Below are positions 20,693 through 34,219 of a stretch of DNA of 60,000 nucleotides, one piece after another. Both the position numbers and the translations under genes were made by a program. Every line of letters starts with the position of its first letter. Positions within the stretch are counted from its first letter, which is position 1. The stretch is taken from NCBI RefSeq assembly GCF_000143415.4, contig NW_003314354.1, positions 102,575 to 162,574 on the forward strand. The letters run 5' to 3'. This stretch comes from Selaginella moellendorffii (taxonomy: Eukaryota > Streptophyta > Lycopodiopsida > Selaginellales > Selaginellaceae). Below the pieces are notes generated by a model. That model made no database searches. It was not told the DNA's origin and worked only from the letters and a program-made list of their open reading frames with translations.

Positions 20693-21379
20693 TATAGTGC
20701 ACCTTATCTCTTTCCCCTTAATCCAACTGGAAAAAGGGGCAATTGCTTGATGAGAGAGCCCTTAGTGGCTATTTTATCCCCATTTATCCCCCAAGGTTCC
20801 AAGGATCCACAGTGACAGTATATCTAAATCTCATCCCATGATCACATGCATTACACTCACCTCCCCTTTAGAGATGTCAATATCCTCATTGATTATTGAC
20901 TAACAACCCCTACTCTAACAACCCCTACTGAGACAAGGGGAACCAGCACCTTCATTTCCGCACTAAATCTACCAATCCTTCCATTGTGTAGACCAGCTAT
21001 TCCATGTGAGGCAACTAGTCTTCCACCCGTACCGCAGTCCCACGGTGGATACCTTCGTCTGGGATGCTCTACAAAAGGAAGGACATACGCATTGATGTCC
21101 AATACATACAATTTTCAAATTTAAGGGTAGGAATATACCTTGCTCAAGGGTATATTATATTTTAGGTAGCCACTAATAAATGGGAATCGAACCCGTGCCA
21201 TTTGCTCCGATACCAACTGTAATGCACCTTATCTCTCTCCCCTTAAGCCAACTGGAAAAGGGGCAATTGCTTGATGAGAGAGCCCTTAGTGGCTATTTTA
21301 TCCCCATTTATCCCCTAAGATTCCAAGGATCCACGGTGACAGTATATCCAAATCTCATCCCATGATCACATGCGCTACA
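20693..21379 (-). mobile_element. 687-bp TRIM-type mini LTR retrotransposon
   Basis: Two about 162-bp LTRs (20693-20855 and 21218-21379; TGTARTGCACC... to ...TACA, the left copy's TG mutated to TA) enclose a 362-bp interior. A 5-bp target duplication ATAAC lies at 20688-20692 and 21380-21384. On the - strand the interior starts right after the 21218 LTR with TTGGTATCGGAGC, close to the initiator-Met tRNA primer site TGGTATCAGAGC, so the element reads leftward. There is no coding capacity; such elements are mobilised in trans. Confidence 0.9.
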
Positions 21380-21880
21380 ATAACTTAGCGTTAGTCCATT
21401 TTCCCCATCTTACGATATATGGTTTATCTAAGAGGCTCCTTGCTCAGTGGAAAGAACTATATCAGGTGTTGTGGCAAGTTGGACTATAAGTTTATAAGGT
21501 TTGGCATGATGTCTAGTAGACCAATCTTGATGTATGTATAGTGGTTGAAACACTTCATAAAAAGGGATTAGGAATAATTGGTACCACCTATAGATCCACC
21601 GATGCCTCCTCCTAATATTCCTACAAATCCCGGCCCATCTATAAAGGAGCCTTGATGGTTTTTCATTATTCCAAGAGGAGAGGATGATATGAGATCCAAG
21701 TATATGGATATGATGCCGTATCCTAATATTAACATAGTGGGATTTTGGTAGCTGTCAAATTGGTTTCAATCTGGACCACTCGCTCTTGTATATAAGTTAG
21801 GGTTTTTGGGCTAATTAATATACACATTTCTATATTCCATTTCCATATTCCATGCATTCATTGGTGGATGTGAGGGGCAA
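21380..21880 (+). mobile_element. Ty3/gypsy copy A, piece 4: end of pol and 3' LTR remnant
   Basis: Chromodomain-region remnant of pol, then a purine tract near 21670-21682 followed by TGATATGAGATCC, probably the start of the 3' LTR. A TATA-like TATATAAG lies near 21797. The same layout recurs at 33.3-33.5 kb. LARD-B begins at 21881. Confidence 0.65.
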
Positions 21881-24800
21881 TGTGAGACACAAATCCCTAA
21901 GCCCCAAAGTGGAGCCGAAAGGGTGCCATATGGTAGTGGCCGAAGTGAATGCCAAACAAACGTAACACGTTTGGACTAAAAGCTCTGACTTGAAAGGTCG
22001 AGAGCTGGAGTGGAACTCCCAATGAAATGCTCAAGGAACAAGCACAAAGTGAGTAATAAGTGAGTTTCTAAAAAAGGGACACAAGAGGACCAACACATGA
22101 TACGTGAACCCAAGATGGAGTCCGAGATGGCCGAGATGGAGTCCGAGATGGCCGAGATGGAGTCCAAGATGGACCCGAGATGGAGTCCGAGATGGACCTG
22201 AGATGGAGTCCGAGATAGACCCAAGATGGAATCTGAGATGGAGTCCGAGAAGGACCCGAGACGGAGTCCAAAGTCGAGACCGAGACCAGGACTGGGACCG
22301 AGACCGAGACCGAGATCAAGATCGAGACTGAGGCCGAGGCCGAGACTAAGCCTAAGCCCAAGCCCAAGTCTGAGTCCGAGTTCGAGTTCGAGTCCGAGTC
22401 CGAGTCCGAGTCCGAATTCGAGTTCGAGTCTGAGAGGGTGAAAGCCCAAAGTGTTTGTCTCCCAAACTCTGGGGGGTTTGGTGAGCTCCAAAAGTATAGT
22501 AGGGTGAGGATTCCAGTGGAGCTAGTTTGGCCAAGAAAGGCCAATTTGGCCCAGGAAGGCTGTACCCAAGTGTTGGGTGATGGGATAACCACTGGGAAGT
22601 CCAAGCCTAGAGTGAATACGGACTGTCAAGTGGGGTAGCTTGGTGAAGTGTTTAAGAGCCAACTCTAGTTCCCCCGGGAGATCGAATGGTCGATGCTCCC
22701 AATCCAAGTATGGGTGACACTACCTACTTGGATACCTGGTGTGGCTCAACAAAAGCTCGCTCTAAGCCCATGGCTAAAGCACCCAAAGGTGGAAACGGGG
22801 AGAGTACCCACGAGGCTCGCATAAGGCGATAGTGTTCCAAAATGTTGTCCCAAAGTCCTAGACTGTAGAATGGAAGAGGAGTAGTCCTCTAGTGTGGTGA
22901 CCAAGGATACAGTCATGTGGTGAGAAAGTCCCAGAGGACAATAGGACTTAGTGGTTGGGCCTGTGGGCCTTGTCCCAATGGTAGAGTAGGCAAACTCGGC
23001 CATGGACAGAAAAGGGACTTGGTGGGGACTGTAAAAGGGATATTGGGGAAGACAGTTCCCCTTGTCTGCGGGCATCTTAAGGATGTTAAGAAGTGGATCT
23101 TGGATGGTCACTCTTAGACGGATGGCCTAATTGTTAAGAGACGGGACTATGATGCAAGTGGTTTTGGACCACCGGTGGTACCAAGGTGAATGGGCATGGC
23201 CTTAGCATAACGGGCTAGTATGTTGGTGGTACCTTGGGGTGTTGGTCTTGGGACTGGACACATGGAGCACTTGGACCAAGTGCAAAGGATGAGTGGTATG
23301 GATGCCATTCTCGGGGCTAGCAAGTCTCAAGTCCTGAATTGGACTTAAGGAGGTTGTGAATGAGACTCCTTTAGGTGGTTGGAGGTGTGGTTAAATGACT
23401 AAAGTAGGATAGAAAAATTAGTCACTTACAACTTGGTATCGAAGCTATTCCTTAGTTTGACTTTTATTGGTGCTCAATATATCACTACTGGTGTTGGCAT
23501 CGGAAGGTCCTAGAAGTCGGCTTATCTGTGAGGAGTAGCAAGTCGGGAAGACATGGCTCTCCACTACAGTTTATGTGTGAACTGGTAGGTGAGGTGGTGG
23601 ATAGAAAAGGGCCAATAATGGAGTGACTTCGGGATCTTGGGAACAGTATAAGATTTTCCTCAAAGAGTTGAGGATGTGATCTAGATGAACGTTTGACTCA
23701 ACAAACTGGCTAATGTAGTTGTGGTAAACAACTATAGCTGGGATCATGGGAAAAATAAAGACTCTAAAACCATAAAGGAGTCACAAGATTATCTTTATAT
23801 AGTTGAGGTTGGTGCTCATGAATTTGAGATCAGAATTAATGACCGTGGAAGGTCAAATACAGAAGAGGACACAAGTCCTTGAAATGGTAGCTGAGGCTAT
23901 CCTTGATAAATGTTAGAACAACCCAAGGAGTTGGGGGTGTACTTAGAGGATAAGTTGGTATTCTCATCACATGGACAAGTAGTCCAAAGGGGCAAAGGTT
24001 GCCCCAGGGAACAACATCAAGTGTTGGAGTGACAGTTGCAAAGATAGTCTTTATGAGTAGGACATGAATACAAGAAGTTGTATTCCAGCGAGCTAGCACC
24101 TCAAATAGGACCTTATGGGTCATTGGATTTTAAAGTCCAAAAATGTTAAATGACTCAAGTAGAGTCAAAGAATGGTCATAAGGGATTGCTAAAGCATTTG
24201 GACTAAGGTGTGTTATACCCCACAAAGGTTGGGGAGGATCATAAGATCCAAGTATGAGAACAGTGAGTATCTCATCGATGGCAGAATATGCTATACTAAA
24301 GTTGTGGGAAAAGTGTTCCCAGAAGAAAACAACTTTGACACAAAATTGTGATAAACTCTATAGTGTAGTGCTAATGGATAGTTGGCATAAGAAAGAACTG
24401 TATTGGTCTTGGCAAGAACCTAAACACAAGTAAAAAGTGTCACAAAAGTAGACTCATGGAGCCGATGGTGTGGAGACATCAAACGTGCGAAGGTGTGATA
24501 CCTTGAGGTTACGTTAGTGGGTTCATGAGAACCTCTTGCTAAGGGAATCCCAATGGAAATGGGAATGGTATGGCCTAAGTTGGAAGGCATGTGGTAGAGT
24601 ATGGTGACCTAAACAACGATGGAGGTGTAGAAGCATTAGTAATGAGTTGTAAGACTTGACAATTATGAGGCAACTAAGCAAAAAGGTGCAAAATAATTGA
24701 TGAAATTGGTAGAAGGTAACTACCTAAGACTTCTTATTGGGATAAAGAAGTTAGACATACCCTTATAAGGAATGAATTGCTTATGTTGTGATATAGTAAG

Positions 24801-27800
24801 TCAATATTGTAAAGGGAATGCTCATTGTCAAAGAGGCCATCATTGGGACACCCAAACACTCTAGAACATCTGGAGATGGTGTTTAGTTTGTGAGGGCAAT
24901 AGATAAGGCCTAAGGGACTAAATCCTTAGCGAATGATGGATAGAAGGTGCTATCCAAACGTTCAAAGTTGCGAAGACAGGAGAAGTCCGTCTACCCGAAT
25001 TAGACAAAGCCAAAAATGGAATTTTGGCAAAGCTAGTGATAGGCATATAAAAGAATTCTACTATGTGGGATTATAAGGTGAGCATACCCGGATTGAGGAA
25101 CCACTCTCTAAGCTATCAAGTAGGTTTATCCCCAAGAATACTTGCTAAGGCATGGTAGAAAGTGCAAAGCCATCCTCCTAGTTTGGAAGCGAATAACCGA
25201 AGGAAATGTGTGAGGCCAAAAGCAAATAGTAAGGGGATAGAACCAAACCATAGGAATTCAAGAGCATAACCAAGGGTGGTTATGTCAGTTGGGAGTGGAA
25301 AATTAAGTGGGCACTTGAGCATATTATTACTAGCAACCGTGGTGCCATGGAGAGTCTAAGGCATGAAATTGTCCATATTAAACCATATAACAATTAGAAA
25401 ACTTGCGAAAGGACAAGCCTTAACAAGCTAAGGGACAGAGTTCCTTCAAGGTTCCCAAAGACAATTCTAGATAACGTAGTACCTAGAAAACCAAATGTAA
25501 ATGGTTCATAAAATGTGCGAAATCAGAGTGGCACAGCAGAAGCGTGGTCTTGAAGCTTGCTATAAGGCAATGCTATCAAGGTTGGGGAAGTAGTTCCTGA
25601 GTGTTCAAAGGGATGATTTTGAACGAAAGTCAATGGTCAAGGACTTTCACGTTTATGCATAAAACCATGTTACATTAGTCGGATGATCTGCTAAGTGAGA
25701 GTGGCAAGCCAGGGGAACAAATCCCCTAGTTGAAGGTGCTAACTTCAAAAGGGGTGGCCAATGGGGCTAAGCATGGAGGAGTCTATGCATGATCATAGGC
25801 TTGTCAAGTGAGAGGACTTGGCAATTTGGAGGGACTACGTTTTTAAGCTATGATCTATAGCGCGCTTTGGAAATAAATTGGTGCATTGGCGTGGAGAGTC
25901 ACGCTAGGCATCTAAGGTGATGCCGTCCGAAATGCATATACGGAGGTTGGGTTCGAGTCCTAACCCTTTAGTGCTTAGGTTCGAGTCCCAAATCACTAGG
26001 GCATGGTGATGGTTTGGAATATGAGGATACTCATATTTCGGTGGTTATGGACTCTCAGTGGGGAAACTAACTTGGGCACACCGGGATGCTCTGGAGTCGT
26101 GATGCATGGTTAAATTGCTTAGAGTGAAAGCTCGGCATATTTAACTTGAACACTTTGGTGCAAAGGGCACCAAGGATGTGATGAATGAGATGGGGACACC
26201 CAATCTCAGTTGCTATGGATCTTTGGCTGGAAGGGTTGGCTTTGGTGCACTGCCAAGTGTGGGGGATGCCCCTAGGTCATATTGGTAAACCTGTTAAGGG
26301 GTTAAGATGAAGTCATTAGGTGATCTTGTGGATAAACAAGGACAAGGTCTTTGTTTGGGTTAAGGAATATAATTCTTAGTTCAAAGTGTTGAGTTGAACT
26401 ATTGAGAATAGATGTGGGTTGGTCAAGGTGATCAAGTGGGAAGGACACCTAAAGGGAAATTCATCGTGCCAATATGATGGTATAGTAAGTGAAATTAGTC
26501 TTTATCAGAGACCCATAAGAGGGTCGCCAAGTCTAGCCGTGGACAGAGCTCGTAGCAGAAAATACTAAAGAGATCTACTAAGGGTAAGCACCCTCTAGAC
26601 TTATCAAAGTAGAGCTTTTGCCATGGAACCCAAAGGATATCTCAAGAATGGAGGTAGTGATCCTATGTTGCTCAATGCAATAATCAATGGATAAAAGCAA
26701 AAGACTTGTGGCCAAATATGGGCCATGGAGTTCATTAGAAGGAATCCAAATAGCAAAATTAGGCTTGGAACACTAAGGTGTTAGATGCTAATGGATTGTG
26801 AGAAAGGAAGTGTGCTTCTAAAGATGGATTCCCAAATGCTCCAAGTTGGCAAAAGTGAAAGTTCCAAGGGAGGGAGCGACAAAGTAGCCAAATGATATGG
26901 CCGTGGATAGCTCTAGCACAACTTATGATAATTGGAACTTAGTGCCAAAAGTGGCACAAAATAGAAAGGAGGATGATGGTGCCTTTAAGTGGAGAACTTC
27001 CTAAGATGGGGAAGTGAAGTTGCACAATATGTGCAATGAAAGGTGTCGGAGGCACCAAGGAAATTAACTTTGAGAAGTCAAAATTAAAAGTTCCAATGTG
27101 AACTGGTTATATCAATAGAAGTTAAGACTACTTGAGAATGAGTAGTGAGATTGAGCTAGAAAAGGTGTCTTTAATAGGTTTAGTGAGAGCTAAACTAATA
27201 AAAGGGAAAGAACCACCTGAGGTGGTTAAATAAGTCTCTATGTTAGAAACACTATGCTCTTTAAAGGTTGAATAAGGCATGGTGAGCCTTTGATATCAAA
27301 CCATTGACGAATATTGCTTAAGTGCCAAGGATGGAAAAGGTAATACATGCTGGTGTTACTTTATAAAGTGGTTTATCATTTGATGAAGACATCAAACTTT
27401 GTCTATGGGTGGTGGAGTTGTGAGACACAAATCCCTAAGCACCAAAGTGGAGCCGAAAGGGTGCCACGTGGTAGTGGCCGAAGCGAATGCCAAATGAGAG
27501 TAACACGTTTGGACTAAAAGCTCCGACTTGAAAGGTCGAGAGTGGGAGTGGAACTCCCAATGAAATGCTCAAGGAACAAGCACAAAGTGAGCAATAAGTG
27601 AGTCTCTAGAAAAGGGACACAAGAGGACCAACACATGACACGTAGACCCGAGATGGAGTTCGAGATGGCCGAGATGGAGTTCGAGATGGACCCAAGATGG
27701 AATCTAAGATGGAGTCTAAGAAGGACCCGAGATAGAGTCCGAAGTTGAGACCAAGACTAGAACTGAGACCAAGACTGGGATCGGGACCGAGACTGGGACC

Positions 27801-28889
27801 GGGACTGGGTCCGGGTTCGGGACCGGGTGCGGGTGCGGGTCCGAGACCGGGCCCGGGCCCGAGCCCAAGCCTGAGCCCGAGTCTGAGTTCGAATCTGAGT
27901 TCGAGTCTGAGAGGGTGAAAGCCCAAAACATTCATCTCCCAAACCTTAGGGGGTTTGGTGAGCTCCAAAAGTATAGTAGGGGGAGGACTCTAGTGGAGCC
28001 AGTTTGGCCCAGGAAGGCTGTACCCAAGTGTTGGGTAATGGGATAACCATTGGGAAGTCCAAGGCTAGAGTGAATACAGACTGTCAAGCAGGGTAGCTTG
28101 GTGAAGTGTTCAAGAGCCAGCTCTAGTTCCCCTGAGAGATCGAATAGTCAATGCTCCCAGTCCAAGTGTGGGTGGCACTACCTACTTGGATACTTGGCGT
28201 GGCTCAATGGAACCTCGCTCTAAGCCCATGGCTAGAGCACCAAAAAGTAGAAGGTGGGGAGTGTACCTATAAGGTTTGCGTAAGGCTACGGTGTTCCGAA
28301 ATGTTGTCCCAAAGTCCTAGACTGTAGAATGGAAGAGGAGCAGTCCTCTAGTGTAGTGACCAAAGATACAGTCATGTGGTGAGAAAGTCCCAGAGGACAG
28401 TGGGACTTAGTGGTCAAGCCTATGGGCCTTGTCCCAGTGGTAGAGTAGGCAAACTCGGCCATGGATAGAAAAGGGACTTGGTAGGGACTGTAAAAGGGAT
28501 ATTGGGGAAGGTGATTCCCTCTGTCTGTGGGCATTTTAAGGAGGCTAAGGAGTGGATCTTGGATGGTCACCCCTGGACGGATGGCCCAGTCATTGAGAGA
28601 TGAAACTGCGATGTTAGTGGTGCTGGACCACCGGTGGTACCAAGGTGAATGGGCATGGCCTTAGCGTAACGGGCTGATATGTCGGTGGTACCTTGGGGTG
28701 TTGGTCTTGGGACTGGACACATGGAGCACTTGGAAAAAGTGTAAAGGATGAGTGGTATGGATGCCATTCTCGGGGCTAGCAAGTCCCAAGTCCTGAATTG
28801 GACTTAAGGAGGTTGTGAATAAGACTCCTCCAATTGGTCGGAAGTGTGGTTAAGTGACTAAAATAGGATGGAAAAATTAGTCATTTACA
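21881..28889 (+). mobile_element. LARD-B: complete non-coding LTR retrotransposon (7,009 bp)
   Basis: LTRs are 21881-23430 (1,550 bp) and 27419-28889 (1,471 bp), beginning TGTGAGACACAAATCC and ending in TTACA. Target duplication GGCAA/GGCAG (21876-21880, 28890-28894; one mismatch). A primer-binding-site-like TTGGTATCGAAGC lies at 23433-23445, and a purine-rich tract with GGGTGGTGGAG just precedes the right LTR. The 4-kb interior (23431-27418) has no reading frame of note and no recognisable gag or pol, so the element is non-autonomous. The LTR length difference is mostly a purine-rich satellite block (22108-22440 against 27650-27915). Confidence 0.9.
22108..22440 (+). repeat. Purine-rich hexamer/dodecamer minisatellite in the left LTR of LARD-B
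   Basis: Arrays of GAGATGGAGTCC-like 12-mers pass into GAGACC, GAGGCC and GAGTCC-like 6-mers. The counterpart in the right LTR (about 27650-27915) is shorter and has drifted. Long open frames here (SPSPS/SDSDS or RDRDR type) come from the repeat and are not genes. Confidence 0.85.
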
Positions 28890-28894
28890 GGCAG

Positions 28895-29289
28895 CTTTGA
28901 TTGTCCTTGAGGAGTGTTTGGATTTAGGATTCTACTTTAGATCTAGCTTTTGCATTGTCTAGATTTCCCTTTGCTTATAGCTTTTTCAATTTCTTCTCTT
29001 TTGCTTTTTTCCTTTTTGTTCATTTTCATAGTAGAACAATAGTGTAAGCAACCAAAGAAAACGACTTGAGAGACGGTCCATAGGGTTCAATTATAAAGGG
29101 AAAGGGTCCATGAATAAGAGTGCACCCTCTTTTTCAATCAGTTAAGGGTCTTGGGATATTTGGGGTTAAGTGTCTTTGGGTTTGAATAGTATTGGGCTGG
29201 GTGACCTCCCAAGAAGTTCAAACTCAAGAGCTTACAAGTAGCTATTTCCTCCTTTGACTTTGGAGTAGCAATTGGTGCATTTGTTTAAT
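28895..29289. other. No gene seen; pyrimidine-rich spacer
   Basis: Low-complexity TTTTC-rich sequence near 28985-29030 and nothing else recognisable. It is probably the flank or LTR remnant that LARD-B split. Confidence 0.5.
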
Positions 29290-30645
29290 CTATATAGTTC
29301 TAGTTGAACAATCAAACTTAGTTAATGGTGGCAGGAGAGATAAAAGTGATAGAACCAGAGGTAGAAACAAAGGGATGAAGATGAACAGAAGTGAGAGGAA
29401 TGGAAGAAGTATAAAGAAAGGGGGAAAAGTTTCAAAGTCACATTTGGCATGATTGTACCACAACCAATCTATATTAAGAATGAAGTTAAAAGCTTGACTC
29501 GGCACCACTTGCAAGAATGAAGTTAAAAATTTGACTAAGCACCACTTGCAAGAATGAAGTTAAAAGCTTGACTCGGCACCACTTGCAATAACTACAACTC
29601 AAGCTTGAGATTGCTTATATACACAACAAGGGTCACCTCATCCTGTGTATATGCATGTGTATAGCTATTACTATATAGAATGAAACTAGGTCTGCTGCAC
29701 GAGACAAATGTAGACAACAATGTGTGACAACAGGTCGAGTAATAGAAGATAAACTCAAGCTTGTATCAACTAATATAGAGAGAATAATAAGAAACCTCTT
29801 GTTATAAAATGAGCTTAGAAAGTAAACACTAGATGAACTAGTGCCTAGTAAACCCCTTGATGATATTCCTAAAAGAAAGATGGAGGGGTCACTAACTTAT
29901 TCACGTAAGGTCCTTCCATTACTCGTGTGACCCTTTTTTTCCTGAATGCATTCAATGTCCAAACTTTCCACTACATCAGCACCAATAGGATATTGTTAAC
30001 GCCAACATCTCCACCCAGGAAATGGTGGTTGCCAATTCGGAAAATGTCGACAATACCGATAAATGTGACTAACTTCATCATATGCTCAATAGTAGACATC
30101 ACGGCCATAATCATATCCTTGCCTTTGTCCTTGAACTTGGGCAATAGGAACATCAACCTCCATTAGAACAGAACCATCTCCTACAGGAAGTGGAGCTGAA
30201 TGATGTGTAGTGAGAAGTGGAAGAGGTGACATCTCATAATACTGTGCCAAGTGAAAAACATCATCAAGGGTAAGTGCATGCATAAGTTCTATAAAATCTT
30301 GATAAAGTGTTGGCCATAATATTCTTAACGTGATTTACTTTGATATATTGAGCTCTACATAAAGCAAGAGGCTTCAGAAACAAATACTAAATTATATAAT
30401 AGACTCAGATGGCCCTTGACAAAGATGGTGCAATTGTTGAAAGGCATCATCACAATTATTGGCATGTCCAAATGTGCATTTGAAAACGTTCAGGAGAATG
30501 CTCTAATCTTCATGAGTGGCTGAGCTTAAACCGTTGTACTATTGTAGTGTTGTCCCTTGGAGACACGTAGGAAATTCACGCAAATACCAAGCATCATCTA
30601 AAAATGATATGTGGCAATCACTGTGAAGTGATTGAACTAACTTTC
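29290..30645 (-). mobile_element. Ty3/gypsy copy B: inverted gag-protease block
   Basis: Read on the - strand this repeats the gag-protease part of copy A: gag at 29971-30290 (MHALTLDDVFHLAQYYEMSP, then PVPMEV-like residues) and a protease remnant at 29290-29514 (FILNIDWLWYNHAKCDFE). At about 30645 it abuts the + strand protease/RT spacer, so this block is inverted relative to its own pol. Three tandem copies of a roughly 45-bp unit (GAATGAAGTTAAAA..TTGAC) lie at 29477-29590. Confidence 0.75.
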
Positions 30646-33042
30646 TTCTATATTTCCATCTTGTTCCTCTATTCTTTCTTCCGATCCTTTTAATGGTCTT
30701 TGTGTTGCAGCAATTGACTGGCTCATGAATGAGTATTTCAATCTTTTTAAATTTAACATATTGTCTAGGGCCAAGATTGCAACATGTCATCCTATTTTAA
30801 TTGGGGATGCTCGTCCAATCAAGGCTCTTATTTGTTGTCAATCACAAAAAAAGATCAAGATTTATGCTCAAACATTAAAAAGATGTTAGAAAAGAGTGTT
30901 ATTTGAAAGTTATAAAATCTTTAGGTATGTGAACTTCATCTTATGATGAAGCCTAATGAGAATATTCATTTCTATATTGACTATTGTCTGTTAAACAAAG
31001 TGACGATCCCAAACAGGACTTATCTTGGGTATATATTTCTCATGAAGGCTTACAAATTGATTTTAACAAACTTATGGCTATTTTAAAGTTTGGTACTTGG
31101 AAGTATATAAATGATATACAATGCTTTTTAGGCAAGATGTAGTATTTTAGTTGTTTTGTTGATCATTTTTCTAATCGCACTACACCATTGTGAGTGTTGT
31201 TGAAGTCATCAACATCATCTTTCATTTGGTCTATGGACTATGAGCAAGTGTTTATGGATCTCAAAGAGTTATTAATGACTCCTCCAGTTTTGGCATATTT
31301 TGACTACACTTGACTTTTCATTTTGTTTGTAGATGTTTTCAATATCAGTCCTGGAGGTGTGTTGATGCAAAAGAGCCTAAGTGTGCTTAGTCAGCACCTT
31401 TCCATTGCATATATCAACTGTATATTATAATTAGTGGAAGTGAACTACTTCACAATAGAGGAGTGTTTAGTAGCAATTTGGGGTTTCAAGAAACTTCATG
31501 TATAGTTATATGGTTTTCGGATATTACTAAAAGGTGATTATACTACAATTACTTCATTATTGAAGCAGAAGAACTTGATTGGTCGTTCTGCTCGGTGGGA
31601 TTTGAAACTTCAGATATATAATTTTGATGTTGTTCATCATCTAGGGAGTTTTATGGTTGATGCTGATGCCTTTTCTTGAGATTCTCTTCCTTCTTCACTC
31701 TCTTATCATATTTCTAATGAGTTTGTTATTTCAACATCTGTGGATTTTTTGTATAAGGATTCCATACTATTAGTGATTGTTATATTTAATGTTTAGTGTC
31801 TACAAGGTGTAGAGCAAGATTTACCTTCTCTTGATGAGGTTCATGAGGCTCAAAAGATTAAGCTATAGATTCGAAGGCTTTGTGATGGTTTGAGAATCTT
31901 ATATCACTTATTGATGACTTGCTATTTTGGCATTTACATTTTTAATATTGCCTTGAAAATCATTTTCTTTATTTTGTGGGGATGGATCCTAATGATTATT
32001 TATGGTTGGTGGTGCCTTTGATCTTTATTTCACGCTTTCTTCACACCTACTATGATTATCTTGTTCTAGGCGAGCATATTGTCATATGACTGAAAAGTTA
32101 CGTAAGTTTTTCTATTAGCTGGAGATGTGACATGATGTTATCCGGTATGTGTGTAGTTGCATTTAGTGCTAAGTTTGTAATACTCCCTTTTGTGCTGCGA
32201 AAGGATGGTTGGAGTCAATTGTAATTTCTCATTCATTTGAGTTGGTAGTATTTCATTTGATAGGGCCTTTTCTACGATCAATTGTTAGCAATGAGTATGT
32301 CATTATTGCTTCTGACTATTTGACTTATTAGGTGGAAGTCAGTGCTATTACTAATACATCTGCAACTACTGTTGGATACTTCCTCAATTAAATGGTATTC
32401 TAACATTCTGATTCAGAATGGATTCTTTCAGATAATAGTCTCACATTTATGGCTGAGGCATTTCACATTTGGACATATCAATTAAGAATATGCCACATTT
32501 TCATGAGTGATTATCATCCATAGTTAGATGGTTTAGTGGAATAGCTCGTTCAGACTTTCAAAGGGATGATCATGAAGTATATAAACTTTCAGTATTTGGA
32601 TTGGGATGGTTATGGGGTTTGGTGAGCTCTAAAAGGATAGTAAAGGGAGGACTTCAATGGAAGTAGGAAAGGTTAGTGTGATAAAAAAAAACTATACCCA
32701 CGTGGTAGGCGATGATATAACCACTGAAAAGTCCAAAACTAAAATGAGCATAGATGGACAAGTGGGGTAACTTGGTGAAGTGTTCAAAAGCCAACTCTAA
32801 CTCCCCCAAGAAATTGAATGGTCGATATTCCCAATCCAAGTGTGGGTGGCACTACCTACTTAGATACCTGGCATGGCTTATTGGAACTTTGCTCTAGCCA
32901 CATAGCTAGGGCACCTAGAAGCAGAAGATGGGGAGAGTCCCCATAATACTCATGTTAAGCTACGGTGTTTCAAAATGTTGTCCTAAAGTCTTGGACTGTA
33001 GAAAAGAAGAGGATCAATTCTTTTGTGCAGTGACCAAAGGAT
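30646..33042 (+). mobile_element. Ty3/gypsy copy B: decayed pol, ending in a LARD-B LTR fragment
   Basis: RT, RNase H and integrase remnants are collinear with copy A (30.7-32.6 kb) but full of stops. Positions 32063-32085 are the un-interrupted counterpart of the 12.25-kb transposon's insertion site. From about 32612 to the gap the sequence instead matches the interior of a LARD-B LTR (compare 22476-22915), so a LARD-B relative, truncated by the gap, is inserted in the integrase region. Confidence 0.75.
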
Positions 33043-33142
33043 NNNNNNNNNNNNNNNNNNNNNNNNNNNNNNNNNNNNNNNNNNNNNNNNNNNNNNNNNN
33101 NNNNNNNNNNNNNNNNNNNNNNNNNNNNNNNNNNNNNNNNNN
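33043..33142. other. Assembly gap (100 N)
   Basis: Exactly 100 N, a conventional unknown-length gap. It lies inside a LARD-B-like fragment within gypsy copy B, so missing sequence is probably repeat. Confidence 1.
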
Positions 33143-33530
33143 GGCTTGACATAACATCTAACAAGTAGATCTTCTAGAAATTATGTATGTGCAACAGCTA
33201 AAAGACTTGATACAATGGAATTATGAACAACTCCACTTATAAATCCACTAATGCCTCATTGTGATGTTCTTATAGATCCTAACGCATCTATGAGAGAACT
33301 ATGATGGTTTTCCATCATTCCAAAAGGAGGGGATGATGTGAAGTTCAAATTTACGGTTATAATGTTATATATTAATATTAGCATAATGGGATTTTGATAG
33401 CCAATAGATTAGTTTTAATCTGGATAACTCGCTCTCATATATAAACTAAGGTTTTTGGGTTAATTAATATGCATATTTCTGTATTCTATTTCCATATTTC
33501 ATACACTTAAAAGATAAAATACCTAATTAG
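33143..33530 (+). mobile_element. Gypsy copy B: pol end and 3' LTR remnant
   Basis: Matches 21500-21850 of copy A: end of pol, purine tract before TGATGTGAAG at about 33334, then LTR-like sequence with TATATAAAC and the AATTAATATGCATATTTC stretch. Confidence 0.65.
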
Positions 33531-33536
33531 CATTAT

Positions 33537-33967
<431 letters not shown>

Positions 33968-34219
33968 ACGAATGTATTTTAAGTAAGCTGTCAATTGCCC
34001 ATGTACGTGTCAGAAATATTTAAACTCGCGTCTTAGGTACAGTGAGGGCGAGGCTACAATGGCGCCGACGCATCAGGAGCACCGATCGATGCCCTGATCC
34101 GCGAGGTACTGTAGATGGAGCGATTGCTTGAAACATCCTAGCAGGAATTTGGGAACAGGAAATAGGGTTTACCAGTCGCTATGCTGCGCCGCATTTGATC
34201 CTTCTTGCTCAAAAAGATA

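Noticed and set aside
21181-21217. tRNA gene suggested by a T-arm-like GGGTTCGATTCCC on the - strand
   Set aside because: No anticodon or D arm fits; the sequence sits next to an LTR and is explained by the TRIM primer-binding region.
22068-22604. Long Ser/Asp/Arg-rich and Leu/Gly-rich reading frames
   Set aside because: All six frames of the purine hexamer satellite stay open; the frames follow the repeat, not a protein.
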